A DNA stretch of 64,000 bases from Stenopsyche tienmushanensis. Its lineage: Eukaryota > Arthropoda > Insecta > Trichoptera > Stenopsychidae. The stretch covers positions 806,001 through 870,000 of the forward strand of contig WACJ01000517.1 of the NCBI GenBank assembly GCA_008973525.1. The letters run 5' to 3'. The notes beneath the pieces were generated by a model that saw nothing but the letters and a program-made list of their open reading frames with translations, had not been told where the DNA came from and ran no database searches. Positions 24,147 to 35,997 of the stretch are shown here, piece after piece. Made by a program: the position numbers and the translations under genes. Numbering within the stretch: the stretch's first letter is position 1; every line of letters begins with the position of its first letter.

Positions 24147-26114
24147 GAGTCTTCTCCCGATAGTCGGAGGTAAAACGACTCGGCGCTCGATACGCTTTGC
24201 GAAAATAATTCGTTTCTGTGATACGTTGAGTTCTTTCTGTGACTTGTCGGCACCTCACCGCCGGGGCTGCGCCCTCCGACAGGGCCCCCTTCATCAGTAA
24301 GACCTTTTCATCTTGTCCTAACGAAAATTACACGCGAAACATTATAATATAATGCTAAATTTTATTACATCTCATCCTTCGTTATCGCCTAAACATGCGG
24401 CTTATGGCAAACATCGAAATTCAAAGAAATGCATTTTTTGTGCCTTTCTTTTCTCTACCTCCAGTGGGCCGTTCCCAATCGACGCTTAACTGTAATAAAA
24501 TTAAGGACTTAAAAACCTTTCAATAATTGTCAAAGTTTAACATTCAGTCTTCTCCCGATAGTCGGAGGTAAAACGACTCGGCGCTCGATACGCTTTGCGA
24601 AAATAATTCGTTTCTGTGATACGTTGAGTTCTTTCTGTGACTTGTCGGCACCCTCAACGCCGGGGACCCCCCCCCGCACTCTCCCCCGCGCAAGTTCATT
24701 CGTACGCTCTGACGAAACGCCGACTACACTTGTATATAAAATTCGCGAGTGACGCCGAAAAACATTGTTTTTACGACATCTGCACAAAAAATGGAACATC
24801 TTCACCGCGTCACTTGAGAGGAACTACAACAAGGATAATAACGCAAGTAAGATCATAATAATCCAAGCTTCCAAGGTAAGTGAATTAACAAATACTCGCA
24901 CACATCCGCCTCCTACTATCACATAAACGCGGGAACACTGGGAGCAAAATGCTTTTTCGACTGCTCCCATAATACAATCTTGACTATAAAACTATTTGAT
25001 ATGGACCTGACTATTTGATATTACTTGATACCTGACTTTAACCTATTCGTTTCAGCTATGTCTATATATTTGTTTCCAGTTACTCCCAGTCTGACCGATT
25101 AAATATTATTTGATTGTGCCCGGTAGACACTAAACGTCAAAGTTCGAATACTGTGATGCGACATAACTACCCCTTGCTAATACAATTTGACTAATACTTT
25201 TGCGGCCTAACCACATTTGACTACTCCTAACTATTATACTTATACGATTTTATGTATTTTAACTATTGGCCACTTGACTAGTACCTTTTTACTGAGTAGA
25301 TACTTAAATACTCTTCTAACAGCAAGCTGATACCCAGTTTATATACTATTCATTGCTTTTTATACGAATCTTAACTTGCATGTCGCTCGTTGTCTCTTGC
25401 ATGATCTTCCCTACTTAGCAGTATGGAACTCGAGGAACCTCACCGGTTCGGATCCGAGAGGCTCTAGGAACGGAGCAGGAACAAGAAGAACACCAAGAAG
25501 ACGGCCTCGAGGAGATGCATTTGATGATCTTTACTTTGCAACGAAAAACAACATTGTCTTCCGTTGACTTCTATATCGTTTTGTAATCGCCGAACTGAGA
25601 GGGGCAACCTGAAAAAATGGCGAAACCACTCAGTTTCGAATTCGCTCGGGTAAGTTGTACGGTGACGGGGAGACACCCTCAGTTGGTGTAGGAGCGAATC
25701 CGAGATGCACTTAAGCGTCACGTATGTCTTCACCCTACCCCGGCAACGCCCTAGCGAGGAAAGGGGGGACTGGACTCCTTGTACTCCAGAAAGCCCTTTC
25801 CAGTAGAGTCAAAAAGGTCGTCTAGAGTAGTTTTCCACCACCTCCCTATGAAAACTACGCAGTCTTTACAAACTCCCCAAACTCCTTATCGAGACGTTCG
25901 CGAAAGTGTTCGTCAATACGTTCACTCAGGATACCCGTTGGGTGAGCGTTCAAAATAAAACTCGGTGGTAATGCTACCTTCAATATCGAGCGAATGAGGA
26001 GGTGAATGTATGATACAGACGAAATGGATGTAACCCCTTTCCTATGAATGGATATTGAAGAGGCCCATAGTTCTGTAGTGGACTGTTAGTGGCTGCGCTA
26101 TGATGATGATGATG
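24147..26114 (+). mobile_element. Retroposon-like insertion with 11-bp target duplication
   Basis: Comparison with hAT copy 1 shows 1968 extra bp. ACATAATGCGT occurs at 24136-24146 and again at 26115-26125, once only in copy 1. The insert ends in (ATG)n, and its last ~140 bp recur at 41462-41603, so this is a retroposon 3' end. The first ~108 bp (CTTCTCCCGATAGTCGGAGG and on) recur 400 bp downstream at 24547, giving a duplicated 5' region as in LINE promoters. The interior is GC-richer with no recognisable reverse transcriptase. Variable-length duplication plus a simple-repeat tail supports LINE-driven insertion. Confidence 0.75.
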
Positions 26115-26125
26115 ACATAATGCGT

Positions 26126-26321
26126 AAAAATACGTAAAACCGAAACATAAATATTCTTCAGAATATTGTCGATTATTTTTTCTGATTTTACTGGATACAT
26201 TTTCTTTTGTATGAGACGTATGATGTCTAGTAATATCGTCACTACTTCTTTCACTTGTACTCCCTGTGTCATTAATATTTTGGTCTGATTCACGATTTCG
26301 TTTGGTAATAAATGTATCCAT
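26126..26321 (-). pseudogene. hAT transposase N-terminal fragment (copy 2)
   Basis: Starts MDTFITKRNRESDQN and reads through NRQYSEEYLCFGFTYFYAL, the undisturbed form of the motif expanded in copy 1. It stops where the retroposon inserted at 26115. ATG at 26321. Confidence 0.7.
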
Positions 26322-26677
26322 TGTAAGGTAGGCGAGAAGTCTCAGCTGAATACCGGGGCCCAGTTATGTTCGTGTTGCTTCTGTCGACCAGTCCCAGTTA
26401 CCTCCGTTCATAGAGCTTCTGACGGCCAGCATGTTTATTTACTCCACTTTAAACAGACTGTGGCTGCGAGGCTTAGAATACCCAAAGTCTACGTTAAACG
26501 GTTAACATACGCGCAATTGATTTGGCTAATTCAAAATTACATTAACTCTTTCGTTGACTTTCATAATTTCGCCAACGACTTTTTCGGTTTTCACTGTTTT
26601 GCAGAATTTTTCGTTTTTACCAATTTTTTCGCGGTGCACTTGTAATAAGCTCGCGGTGCACCGGTTGAGATACACTG

Positions 26678-26890
26678 CCTTAGTCCTTCGGGTGTACATG
26701 GTCTGAAGCTGGTCTTTTCTGCACAAACCTCGCCTCCTCCGGAGGGCGCGGAGCAAAAAGGGTGGGCGTCTGAACGCTCTGCGCGTAGCATTTCTCTTGG
26801 GGCCAAAAGATCAGTGGAAGACACTTTCTGTGTGGCTAGTCCGGGGTAACCCGGAACAGACCATGCAGCAGCGCAGGAAATGGGATTGAC
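26678..26890 (+). repeat. Repeat fragment of the 12.2-kb family
   Basis: Begins abruptly at the right hAT terminus. GTGTACATGGTCTGAAGC and CTCCGGAGGGCGCGGAG match the family at 12185-13005 (minus). The left flank of the hAT element has no such sequence. Confidence 0.5.
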
Positions 26891-29397
26891 ATTAAAATGA
26901 TCTCCCAGTCCAGTAGGTAACTGTCGTCTATCATATCAGGTTCTACCGCGTTACTGGAACTTACTAAACGTCTTTTCAAAAATTTGTTTCGTGATTTTTT
27001 TCATAATTGACACATCTGAAGAATTCCGTTGCGATGTAGTAACAATATTTTAACTTTATTTTCTTGTGGAAGCTGATAACTTGTCTACATTATTTTCGCC
27101 TGCTAGCAATAATCGCAAAAGCATCTGATTTCTATATATTAGAATGTTTCTATTACACCCTGATCCACCGGTTATATTACCGACGTAACAGCTAGTGGAA
27201 GAAATTTTACTATAAACATCCCATCGATATAGTTTAAACTTTCTATAAATGGGTGGGACTAATAATAATAATTTTCCACAAAAAGCTTTAATGTGTCAAT
27301 GAATGTGTTTGCTGGAGGTATGTCAGCAGAAAGCTTTTCCCCATGAATTTCAAGTTACCTAATATCTTGTCGTCCTTTGAATTTTTCATGCTAACACGAG
27401 CTTAATTTGAATGTGGAATCTCCATTTAATTTTGTATTGAAAAATATTGCTTTTTCACACAATAATGGACCAGATATTGGCTGTCCAGTTGAACGTCTTT
27501 GTATGAACCACATAAAAATACACTCTTCAAGCTATGTATTTCCTGATTTTTTAATAAGTTTTCGCTCTGAGCTTCCATTTTCTGATATTAAACAATTAGT
27601 AAACTTCGTAATATGCAATCAATTACGTACATGAGCAAAAGTGAACTCAATTCTCCACGTGCAAATCTATGTAATAAAAAAAAGCATAATTTCTTTCTAA
27701 CCCCCCATATACATATGTATCCTAATGATGATTGGATCTAAAAAGGTAATTCTATCACACTTTGAAATTTGATGTCTTTATGATAAATATATAAGAAAAT
27801 TAAAATAAAACAAGCACACTCTTCAAATGAATTCAAAAATTGTATTTACACAAAAACTGAAAAATAATTGCACCAATAGCAACTATTGACTTTTATCGTG
27901 ACGTTCTGTCGCAATTTTAATATGCAACCACGGCCTTTGTTATTTCGCGGACACATCGAGGGAAATGGGTTTTGCCATTGTAATTTATTTTATCGCCGAA
28001 TACGGGATAAATTATCACCAAAATAGATAGAATAGTTCACAGCGTCGGCCAGGGTTAACTCAATTTTCCCCACGGAATTATTAATCTCGTTTATCGAACA
28101 TATGTGGCGAATAAGGCTTTTACACTCAACTTTGTATGTGCCTATATTTGTTTGTTCGTAGGTTTACACTCTATTTTGGGACAAAATTCGCTATAGTAAA
28201 CATACTAATCTATGATGACTATAAAAAAAGCATATTTACGAATCATCAAAATGATGGTAAAAGCCATTTTCGGTTCAACTTTTTTTTATATTTTATCCTG
28301 GACAATTTCATCCCTTGGATCTACATATTTTTGAATTCATTAACGAAGATGAATTAGTCGCAATGTTGAATAAATCTACCCTAACTAAGCATTTGCAGCA
28401 AAGTAGCTGCACGCTTCACATTTCAAACTATGGATGACGGCTTGGGATCGTTTGATAAATTAGAATTATTTTATAGAAAATGATCCCATAATGGAAAGAG
28501 GGGGTTACAAAGTATTTGACTAAGAGGAGACAATCGCTTATCACAGATATTTTAAAGCATAAATTCAAAAATACGAATGATTTATTATATGTACGTCATT
28601 AAAGTTTTTTCAATAACAATGTAAATGTACATTTCGTCGATCGTTTAGTAAAAAAATAAAAGATAATGACAAACTTCGATATTTTTTGGAACGCAAAGAT
28701 TATTTTTCTATGATCCTCGTTAAACACGGATTTATATTACACGACATATTTAATGAAACCATATGACCGTGCTAAAGGAAATTAAGCTTTTTAAGTCCAA
28801 ATCGTAAATTTTTTAAACAGAAAAACGATTTAATATGGCGTGCACTATTTAATTATGCTACATGTACCGGATTATTTGTTCAAGGAGGCGTCATAAAATG
28901 GCATCGTTAAGCCCTGTGCACATTTTCACGCATCCATATATGAGTAAGCATTATGGACGTTGGTCATAATTCTAAACAGAATGAAGTAAAAATAAAATAC
29001 AGGTATGGTCGTATTAATATGCAGCATGTTGGAGCGACACGGTCTGCTATCGGGCTTTTTACAGGCTGTTTAATTTAAAATACAGCCTGTGATAAATTTT
29101 ACAATGCATACAGGACCCTCATGGTACTTTACTGAATCACTGGCATGATACGCAATAACCTGCGTATACATCCATGTTCTCATAAGAGCACTCAAATTGT
29201 TATCATTTTAGGAATATTTTCGTTTTAGAGCCGTAAATTAACTATGTCATGAATTAAGCAATCAATCATATTTGCAAAAAATAACAATCATCTTATAGCG
29301 GGTTAGATCCTAGACTTATATTATAGCATATCACTCAATAAGTTCATGAGATGATAAAAATAGACTACAAAATAGTCTTGACTGATCATAAATATAT
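26891..29397. other. Non-coding stretch with conserved-looking islands
   Basis: No gene is supported. Islands at 27890-28110 and 28860-29110 are GC-richer. The second includes a near-palindrome at 29061-29090 (ACAGGCTGT...ACAGCCTGT around an AT core), and GTCATAAAA and GATAAATTT words like homeodomain sites. Regulatory function is inference. Confidence 0.4.
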
Positions 29398-29592
29398 GAC
29401 AATGGATAAAACTTGGATTCATCACTACACTCCAAAATCAAATCGGCAATCAACTGAGTGGCGAAAACCCCCAAAGTGACCAAAAATGCAAATGTCAGCT
29501 GGTAATGTTTTGGTCTCAGTATTTTGATATTTTATTCATCGATTATTTACACTATTTAAAAAATGCGCACGAACTTTTGGACTGACCTGATA
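29398..29592 (+). pseudogene. mariner relic, 3' fragment with terminus
   Basis: MDKTWIHHYTPKSNRQSTEW is the first catalytic block of a mariner of the DETWIHHYTP type, here with Glu changed to Lys. The relic is collapsed and ends with CACGAACTTTTGGACTGACC near 29570-29592, a mariner right terminus. Confidence 0.7.
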
Positions 29593-30216
29593 GTTTTCGT
29601 GGAAAAAATCACCGTATCAATAAATTTCGAAGATCAGAAGTATTAATGCTTCCATTCGGTTATGTAGCATGGCTATATTCTAACGGCTCACCTAAAAAGG
29701 AGGAATGCACACTTAAAAAAATAGCTTAGAAACAAGCAATAGGCTTAGCTGCGGGAAGATGTATTCATCCCGCTGGTTCATTTGTAATGTCATAGTGGAT
29801 CTTTTCCAAGCGAAAAGCAACCTTGGGAGCGGACTAGGGCTTCCTGCTCTACGTAACAATTGTATCGATCGTAGTGATCCAGTTTTAGATTGATTTGAGA
29901 CGATCTAAATAGTGCTGAAAGGTCGTTTATGAGTGACTAGCTTTGTAGAAATAAATATAATGTAATTTAAAATAATGATAATACTCACTCATAGAACTTG
30001 ACCACATGTGGAAGGCATTGGAAAACAACCACTAGGAAAATTGCCTACATCCAATATCAAATATGACATCAGACGAAGAGCTTTAATAAGTGTAACTAAT
30101 TTCATTTCATTATAATCAATTTTGTATGTGCACCATTCTTCTTTAATTTTAATACTTTTAAGAAATATACAAAAACAATTAAACATTGTTAGTAATCTAA
30201 ATATTATAAAGATAAT
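29593..30216. other. Non-coding stretch
   Basis: No feature is supported. The minus-strand frame 29989-30186 has no recognisable content. Confidence 0.5.
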
Positions 30217-30480
30217 CTAATATATAAAAATGAATCTTTGTTTGTTCGTATGTAATGCGCTGCCATACCGTTCATCAGATTGCAATAAAACTTCGTTCAC
30301 TTATTGCTAAGAATTGCGCGAGTAACATAAGCACAGTATAATATATAAAAATCAATGTTTGTTTGTCCATATTTAATGCGCTGTCATACCGTTGATCCGA
30401 TTGCAATAAAACTTTGTCAGCTTATTATTTACACTTGCGGAAATAACATAAGCATAGTAAAAATATTGTTTGTGTACGAA
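30217..30480 (+). repeat. Dispersed repeat with two ~121-bp monomers
   Basis: Two tandem, diverged monomers begin at about 30217 and 30338 with TAATATATAAAAATSAATST and share ATTGCAATAAAACTTYGTY and AACATAAGCA. It is the inverted counterpart of 18000-18260. Confidence 0.6.
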
Positions 30481-32390
30481 ATACTGGCATTATAACAATT
30501 CGATATGTTGATGGTTAATAAATACATTACTAAGAAAACATAAAATGGTGGGGCCAAAGTAGATCTTGGACAGATTTAGGAAACCTTATCATGTTAAGAG
30601 AATACATTCATTTATTTGTATTTAAATAATTGCAATTTCAAATACATAATACTCGATGAGATCCTCTAAAATTGTTTTTTAAATTTTGGATTTAGTCAAA
30701 ATGTCGCATTTGAGTTATTATCGCAATTTTTTTAACGTTTATCTCCAATAGAAGCCCAAGATGAATCCGCCAAAAAGCAGTAATATACTGATTTATAAAA
30801 AAATATATGTTCTGCAAATTTTGTCATGATTAGTATGGCTAAAAATATTTCTCAGCGTGGTCTGAAATTCATCAAAATAATTTATACGCATAGAAAAAGG
30901 GTGTTTCCACGATACCGCCATTCGAATATAGGAATGGCAATAATTTTTAATCCACATTTCCTCCATGTAAAAGATGATGCTTGTTTTCTGAATGGTTCCA
31001 AAAATATGCAAATATTTCTTGAAAAGCAGGCAGATTGCGGCACGAAGGTGGCGTGAGGCAGTTCGCACCCCTTTTCGAAATAAATTGCTCATTACGTATT
31101 CATAACGTTCATTATGGGAAACAGATCTGATATATTGTAAGGATAACAAAAACACGGGCGTGTGCCAAACAACAGGGTGCGAGGAGGCTTTCCATGACAT
31201 CTTGCAGATTAATACGTGTCAAAAATAAGTCTGCTCATATCAGATATATCGGCCTCTTAAGTGCTCTTATTAATATCGCCTCGATGAAATATAATATCAC
31301 GAGGCCCATAAATTAAAGACATTTTTATGTCGAATCTAACAAGCCGACTAAAAATGATATTCCAAAGGATTGTGAGCAGGTAGAAGTGAAACTTTTTAGC
31401 TCCTAGAAATAATTGATTTTATGCATTTCTCTTTTTTGAATTTGTTAAAGGATGACGCTGTTTGTGTAATATATAATAAAATAGGTAAGCTACTCGACGC
31501 ATGCGCGTAGCGTCTATGATGTTTGCGACAGACAAGGAGACACGTTTGTAGTATCAGCTGAAGGTACTCCAAAATGTGAATTCATAAAGGATGACGGTAA
31601 AAGTTTATATATATATCGGGAATCAAGATTATTGTAAATGAATGCCATTTATATAATATAGCATCAATTCAGTATGTTTAATAGCTTTGAAATATATTTT
31701 AATTTCCAAGCTTTGATGATGCTGTGCCTTCATTATAGTCGTTGCAATTTTTAATGTAGCAATATGATAAGAGTCGCTGAAAATACACTAGACAGCTTTT
31801 TTTTTGCTCTTTCCATGCAAAATTAATGAATAAAACTTGCAAATTGCAAAGGACTCAAAAGTGTTCCTCGTCATAAAATGTAAGCACTTGAAGAGTGCGT
31901 AAACTAATGAGGAGGGCTGTGATGATGCTAGATATCATTCATATTCAAATGCATGACTTAAAACAAAACTAAAATTTTGCAATTTGGCTTTTTCATCTGC
32001 AATATTTGTTTTACAATGCGAATTTTATTTCATCATCAATATTTTCATCTATTTTTAATTTTGCTCGACGCATTTTTTGGCAAGGCTAAAACTAAAAAAT
32101 CAACGCCAACAAGACGAAACAAAGCCTTGAAAGCAAAGAGAAACCACACTTGAAATATTATTGTAATGAATATTTTAAACAAATATACGAAGATAGTACC
32201 AAAAGTACCTGACTTAATGTATAGATGACGGTTGTTGTTTAAAAAAAAACACTAAATAAAAAAACCAAATGAAATTTTGAAAAAATCTGAACCCCGTATC
32301 TTTTATATTTCATATCAATATTCCTATTATTAGATTCAACTTGTAGTAAATACATCATAGTAAAGGAAAGGTTAGACGAGGCCGTACGAG
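30481..32390. other. Non-coding stretch
   Basis: A 135-codon minus-strand frame (30793-31200) overlaps a 76-codon plus-strand frame in a mildly conserved-looking block. Neither has a recognisable domain, and I treat both as chance. A direct GC-richer block lies at 31020-31330. Confidence 0.4.
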
Positions 32391-33010
32391 CTGTCAAGAC
32401 GAACAGCGCAGTGGTCGATCAAATAAGGTAAAAAAAAAACAGAAATGTTGAAGAAAAACCACAAAATGCTATTGGATGATCGTCGACTGTAAGTGGAAAG
32501 CTGGCAGATATGGTAGGCCTTTCAAAAAATGCTGTACACCGCATATTGACCGAAAATTTAAACATGAGAAAGCTGTGTGCAAGATGGGTGCTACGTTTGC
32601 TCATAGTGGAACAAAAACAGCGTCGTGATGATGTTTCAATCAAGTATTAAGAAGGCCAAGTTTTTGTATTAATTCAGGATGAAACATGGGTCAATCACTT
32701 TACATCTGAGGCAAAACAACATGGAACTGGGGGAGTTTTCATGATCGTGCAGATCATAGAAGGCCCTGGGTACGCATTTATCTCCGAAAATGTCATAAAA
32801 AGCCCTAAAAGAGGATGGAATGGCCGCAGGGGCTGTGTGTCTAACTGGTCCGCTTTTCGGACCGCTGATATGACGAAAGGACGCCTCGCGATCGAACCTC
32901 TTACCTGAGCATGTCTACAGAACGATTACGAATTCTCATTAGAAAACGAAGTTGTCCAAAGAAGACTGATCGGGTGGGTTGTTTAATTTTACAATCGGTC
33001 GAAAATATTG
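32391..33010 (+). pseudogene. mariner transposase relic (third family)
   Basis: The frame near 32500 reads LADMVGLSKNAVHRILTENL followed by MRKLCARWVLRLL, the helix-turn-helix region and linker of a mariner. Near 32670 QDETWVNHFT is the first catalytic block. Several stops and frameshifts break it, and no second or third Asp block is clear. Both termini are unrecognised. Confidence 0.8.
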
Positions 33011-34290
33011 TTGTATTTATTTTATTGGCTATGTCAGCCTAATGTTAAAGTGATGACGAAGAAAAAAGGGATTAGATAACTCAGTATAAATAAAAACTAA
33101 CTGAGTCAATCAGTATTCATTCATGTAAAATAGAATGGCCAAGTAAAATAAAAATCATGTTCAACTCTCGACTGGGTCGGTATTCTGCGTTTTGTACCCC
33201 AAGCCCAGTAGCACCCCCTTGTTACGGCCCTGCTTTAACAAACCAACGTATTATTAAAGCCAAATTCAAAAAAAGTTTAGGGACAATATAGCTGTGTAGG
33301 GACGTTTTTGATTTGATTGAATTTGCAAAAATAATTAAAATATTTAAAAATACTGATTATTTCTTTACATACTCACATATTCTCTCTTACCTAGAAATCC
33401 AAATAATTTTATATTAACTTTATAATTGTAAAAAGCGAATTGGGAACCGCCACATGAAAAATCCTACGGATGGACATTGCCTACATTAAATAACCGACAT
33501 GAATGATTTTTTACAAAAGCTGCTATACATATTTTTATATTCAATGCGTTGTCACGGACAAACAAACTATAATTATAATAAAATTTCCACGTGTATAGGC
33601 AACCAAAAATAAGACATCTTTTATGGCATACTTTGATATCTTGACCAATTTCTATTTCACAACTTTGATGTAGACACTGAATGATATTAGACTGTCACAA
33701 GTTTATCAGTTTGTAATATATTAATTAAATGATCACATTAAATATGTTCAAAAGTCTACGCCCCTGTGGGACGAAAATCGTCACTGACCACCAGTAGTTA
33801 CTATCAGCAAACGAAGAGTGCCAGACTGGTGCTGAAACGTACAAATCATAATCGAGCAAAAATAGCTTTTAAATCACTACATATGAGACTCGATTTTTGC
33901 CTGACATTGTTCGGTTTACATCGGTTATTCTTAAGAGAATTGCCTAATTGATTCCTCGTAAAGACCAATAAATTGCCATTAGGTTGACGTTTGGGTCATA
34001 GAGTATCGCTTAGCGGCTTCGGTCTTCTGAATAATGGCTGAGGGCAAACCTTTTAAGTCCTTCCAAGATAGTTTGACTTGTCTTTTGTAGTCATAAAGTT
34101 CCACGTGGATTAATACATTACTGACTTCTTTGCGCTTAATCAGTGATTTCAAATTCATTGACTTAATGCTGAGCCTACAGATAGCAATGAATGCTACTTT
34201 CCAAAATCTAGGTTTGCTAATCTTGGACGATACGAGAGCTCTATATCTATAATACCGTACGATAATTTCGTTTTTTAAATAAATATATTG
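33011..34290. other. Mostly non-coding, with a possible hAT terminus and an unrecognised frame
   Basis: At 33177-33234 the minus strand begins CAGGGCCGTAACAAGGGGG, a hAT-like terminus, but no partner end is found. A 105-codon minus-strand frame (33979-34296) includes WKDLKGLPSAIIQKTEAAKR. Its composition is more protein-like than most nearby, but I do not recognise it and no splice context is evident. Confidence 0.3.
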
Positions 34291-34545
34291 TTGCAAATCA
34301 AAACCCTTCGCCGTCTCCTGAGGCCCGCAATCGTCGTCGTGTCTGCCTCATGCATCCCACCACGAGGGTTGTCTCGAGTCGCGGGGTAGTCCGCGAGTAG
34401 GAAGCGCCCGTGCGCCTTTAAACTTAGCCTGAAGGGCCTCGACGAAAAGAATGGAGGCTCCCGCCCTTAAATATCGATGGGGCTCCACAGCCTCGACGCG
34501 GACTCGCAGCATACGACGGAAATCCTTATTTTACCTCCGGATGAA
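34291..34545. other. GC-rich block, possibly a solo LTR or CpG island
   Basis: An abrupt GC-rich, CpG-rich insert (Arg/Ser-type codon words in all frames) begins with TGTTGCAAATC near 34289 and has a TTAAATATCG TATA-like word near 34466. A retroviral-type LTR is possible, but no matching ends, primer site or target duplication can be shown. Confidence 0.3.
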
Positions 34546-34906
34546 TAATTACATTCCATTCATTTATCTCAAGTAATTATAATTCTTATTGAAATCTGTT
34601 AAATGGATTTTATCGGATTTGTTTCAATTTCAATGCGTAATACCTTATTATTCACTTTTACTTACTTCGAAATTTCTTGAACCAGCCCTGATATTACCAA
34701 ATAGACAGTTTGTCTTTTTTGTTGAAATTTATTTAACACGTTATTTCATAAAAATGCTTATCAGACATAAAATTAAGTTTATTATGAAATTTATGCTTTA
34801 GATGCTTGCCTATTACTAGCAAAGAAGTTAAATATGAGGGACACTCAAATGTGGCCCTGAATATTGCTTTTTTAAATCACAGATCGACATGAGCAGCACC
34901 CTAACA
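34546..34906. other. Non-coding AT-rich stretch
   Basis: Nothing supported. Confidence 0.5.
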
Positions 34907-35445
34907 TTAACCTTTTGAAAAGTGAGCAAATTTAAAATCGACGAAGTCGTTGATGCCATAATCGCTTTTCACCGATTACTTTCTGTCAGCTCCTATCAGC
35001 ATAAGACAATCTTCAATTCGAGGCAGAGTCAATTATAAATAAACACTGTTGATAGCATACAAGACACGTCATTTCTTTACATAAACAATACACAAAAAAT
35101 CGATTCATTTGCTCCTGCTTTAGAAGGAAATTATAATTGGAAAAAGACTCATTCAACAAGCAGCGACGAACAGGAAGCAATTAAATAAATAAATACTATC
35201 GATAGCATACAATATTCGGTAATTTCTTTACGTAAACAAATAACAGACTTGAAATCGAAATCATTATTGGTCAATAAATCTGGGCTAACAATCGTGCGAC
35301 GTATGCGGGGGAGCTCTCCATCTCTGTCTCCCGACTGCGCTACGTTCTCTCTCTGTCTGTCTCCGAGCTCAATGTACAAGAGTGCTCTTTCAAATAAGTG
35401 GAGGGTGGGTCCCAGGCCCTGGGATAGTACTCCTTTAGAGGTTAA
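34907..35445. mobile_element. TTAA-type MITE, full-length copy
   Basis: It is 539 bp, flanked by TTAA at 34907-34910 and 35442-35445. The left end CCTTTTGAAAAGTGAG and the right end (read inward) CCTCTAAAGGAGTACTAT are imperfect inverted repeats. The interior carries a (CTCTGTCT)-rich segment near 35330-35370. It is homologous over its whole length, inverted, to 15924-16377. No coding capacity. Inferred to be mobilised by a piggyBac-type enzyme. Confidence 0.75.
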
Positions 35446-35864
35446 CATCCTCTGTTAAAATGAAGAGTAGCATCCTCTGCGTTGAGAATGAAATTCCTCA
35501 TGATAGTTATCAATTGAATTTTAAAAATAGCGAATAATCTAAATTCTATTCATGAAAAAATAATATAATTTGTAAGCAGTCAATAGATTTTTAAAATATT
35601 ATAACAATCGGATAGTGATTTTTTTAATAGAAAAGTAAAGTATTCTACTAAAACTGATATGTTGTATTACTATCGATTTTTAATATTTGTACATTTTTAT
35701 TTGACTGATCTTTACAATACCCCATTATTTCAAGACAAGTTACTTATGTTCGTCAATTTTTATACTATAACATTGAAGCAGAGGTTTTGTAGATTTTTTG
35801 AATGCTATAAATAAATCTTATATAATAATAAAATGTATAGTCCAATAATATAATCATAATAACC
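35446..35864. other. Non-coding AT-rich stretch
   Basis: Nothing supported. Confidence 0.5.
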
Positions 35865-35997
35865 TTTATTTGATAAAATATTTTACATAAACTAATGCAT
35901 CTAGCTTATACATATTTATTCAAACTGTTTAAACTTAATTTTTGGGATTGTATCCCTTATCTTAATTGCAAACTATATTATAAATCGTATAAATATT

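Larger units (their letters stand above)
20894..26677 (-). mobile_element. Chimeric non-autonomous hAT element, copy 2
   Basis: Left end CAGTGACTCTCAACC (20894) and right end GGTTGAGATACACTG (to 26677) are the inverted termini of the same family as 5129-8932, in the opposite orientation. All the same internal modules are present, with very high identity where they align. The 108-residue RTE frame differs from that of copy 1 at 2 residues. Copy 2 is longer by a 1968-bp insertion (24147-26114) and keeps about 70 bp of transposase C-terminus lost in copy 1. The 8-bp flanks (CTTTACAT and CCTTAGTC) do not match, and the two sides lie in different repeats, so the locus was rearranged after insertion or formed by recombination between copies. 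Confidence 0.85.

Noticed and set aside
30793..31200. 135-codon minus-strand open frame
   Set aside because: No domain or codon pattern, overlapped by an equally open frame on the other strand, and no splice or start context.
33979..34296. 105-codon minus-strand frame as a gene
   Set aside because: Somewhat protein-like, but no homology I can name and no splice or regulatory context. Kept only as a note.
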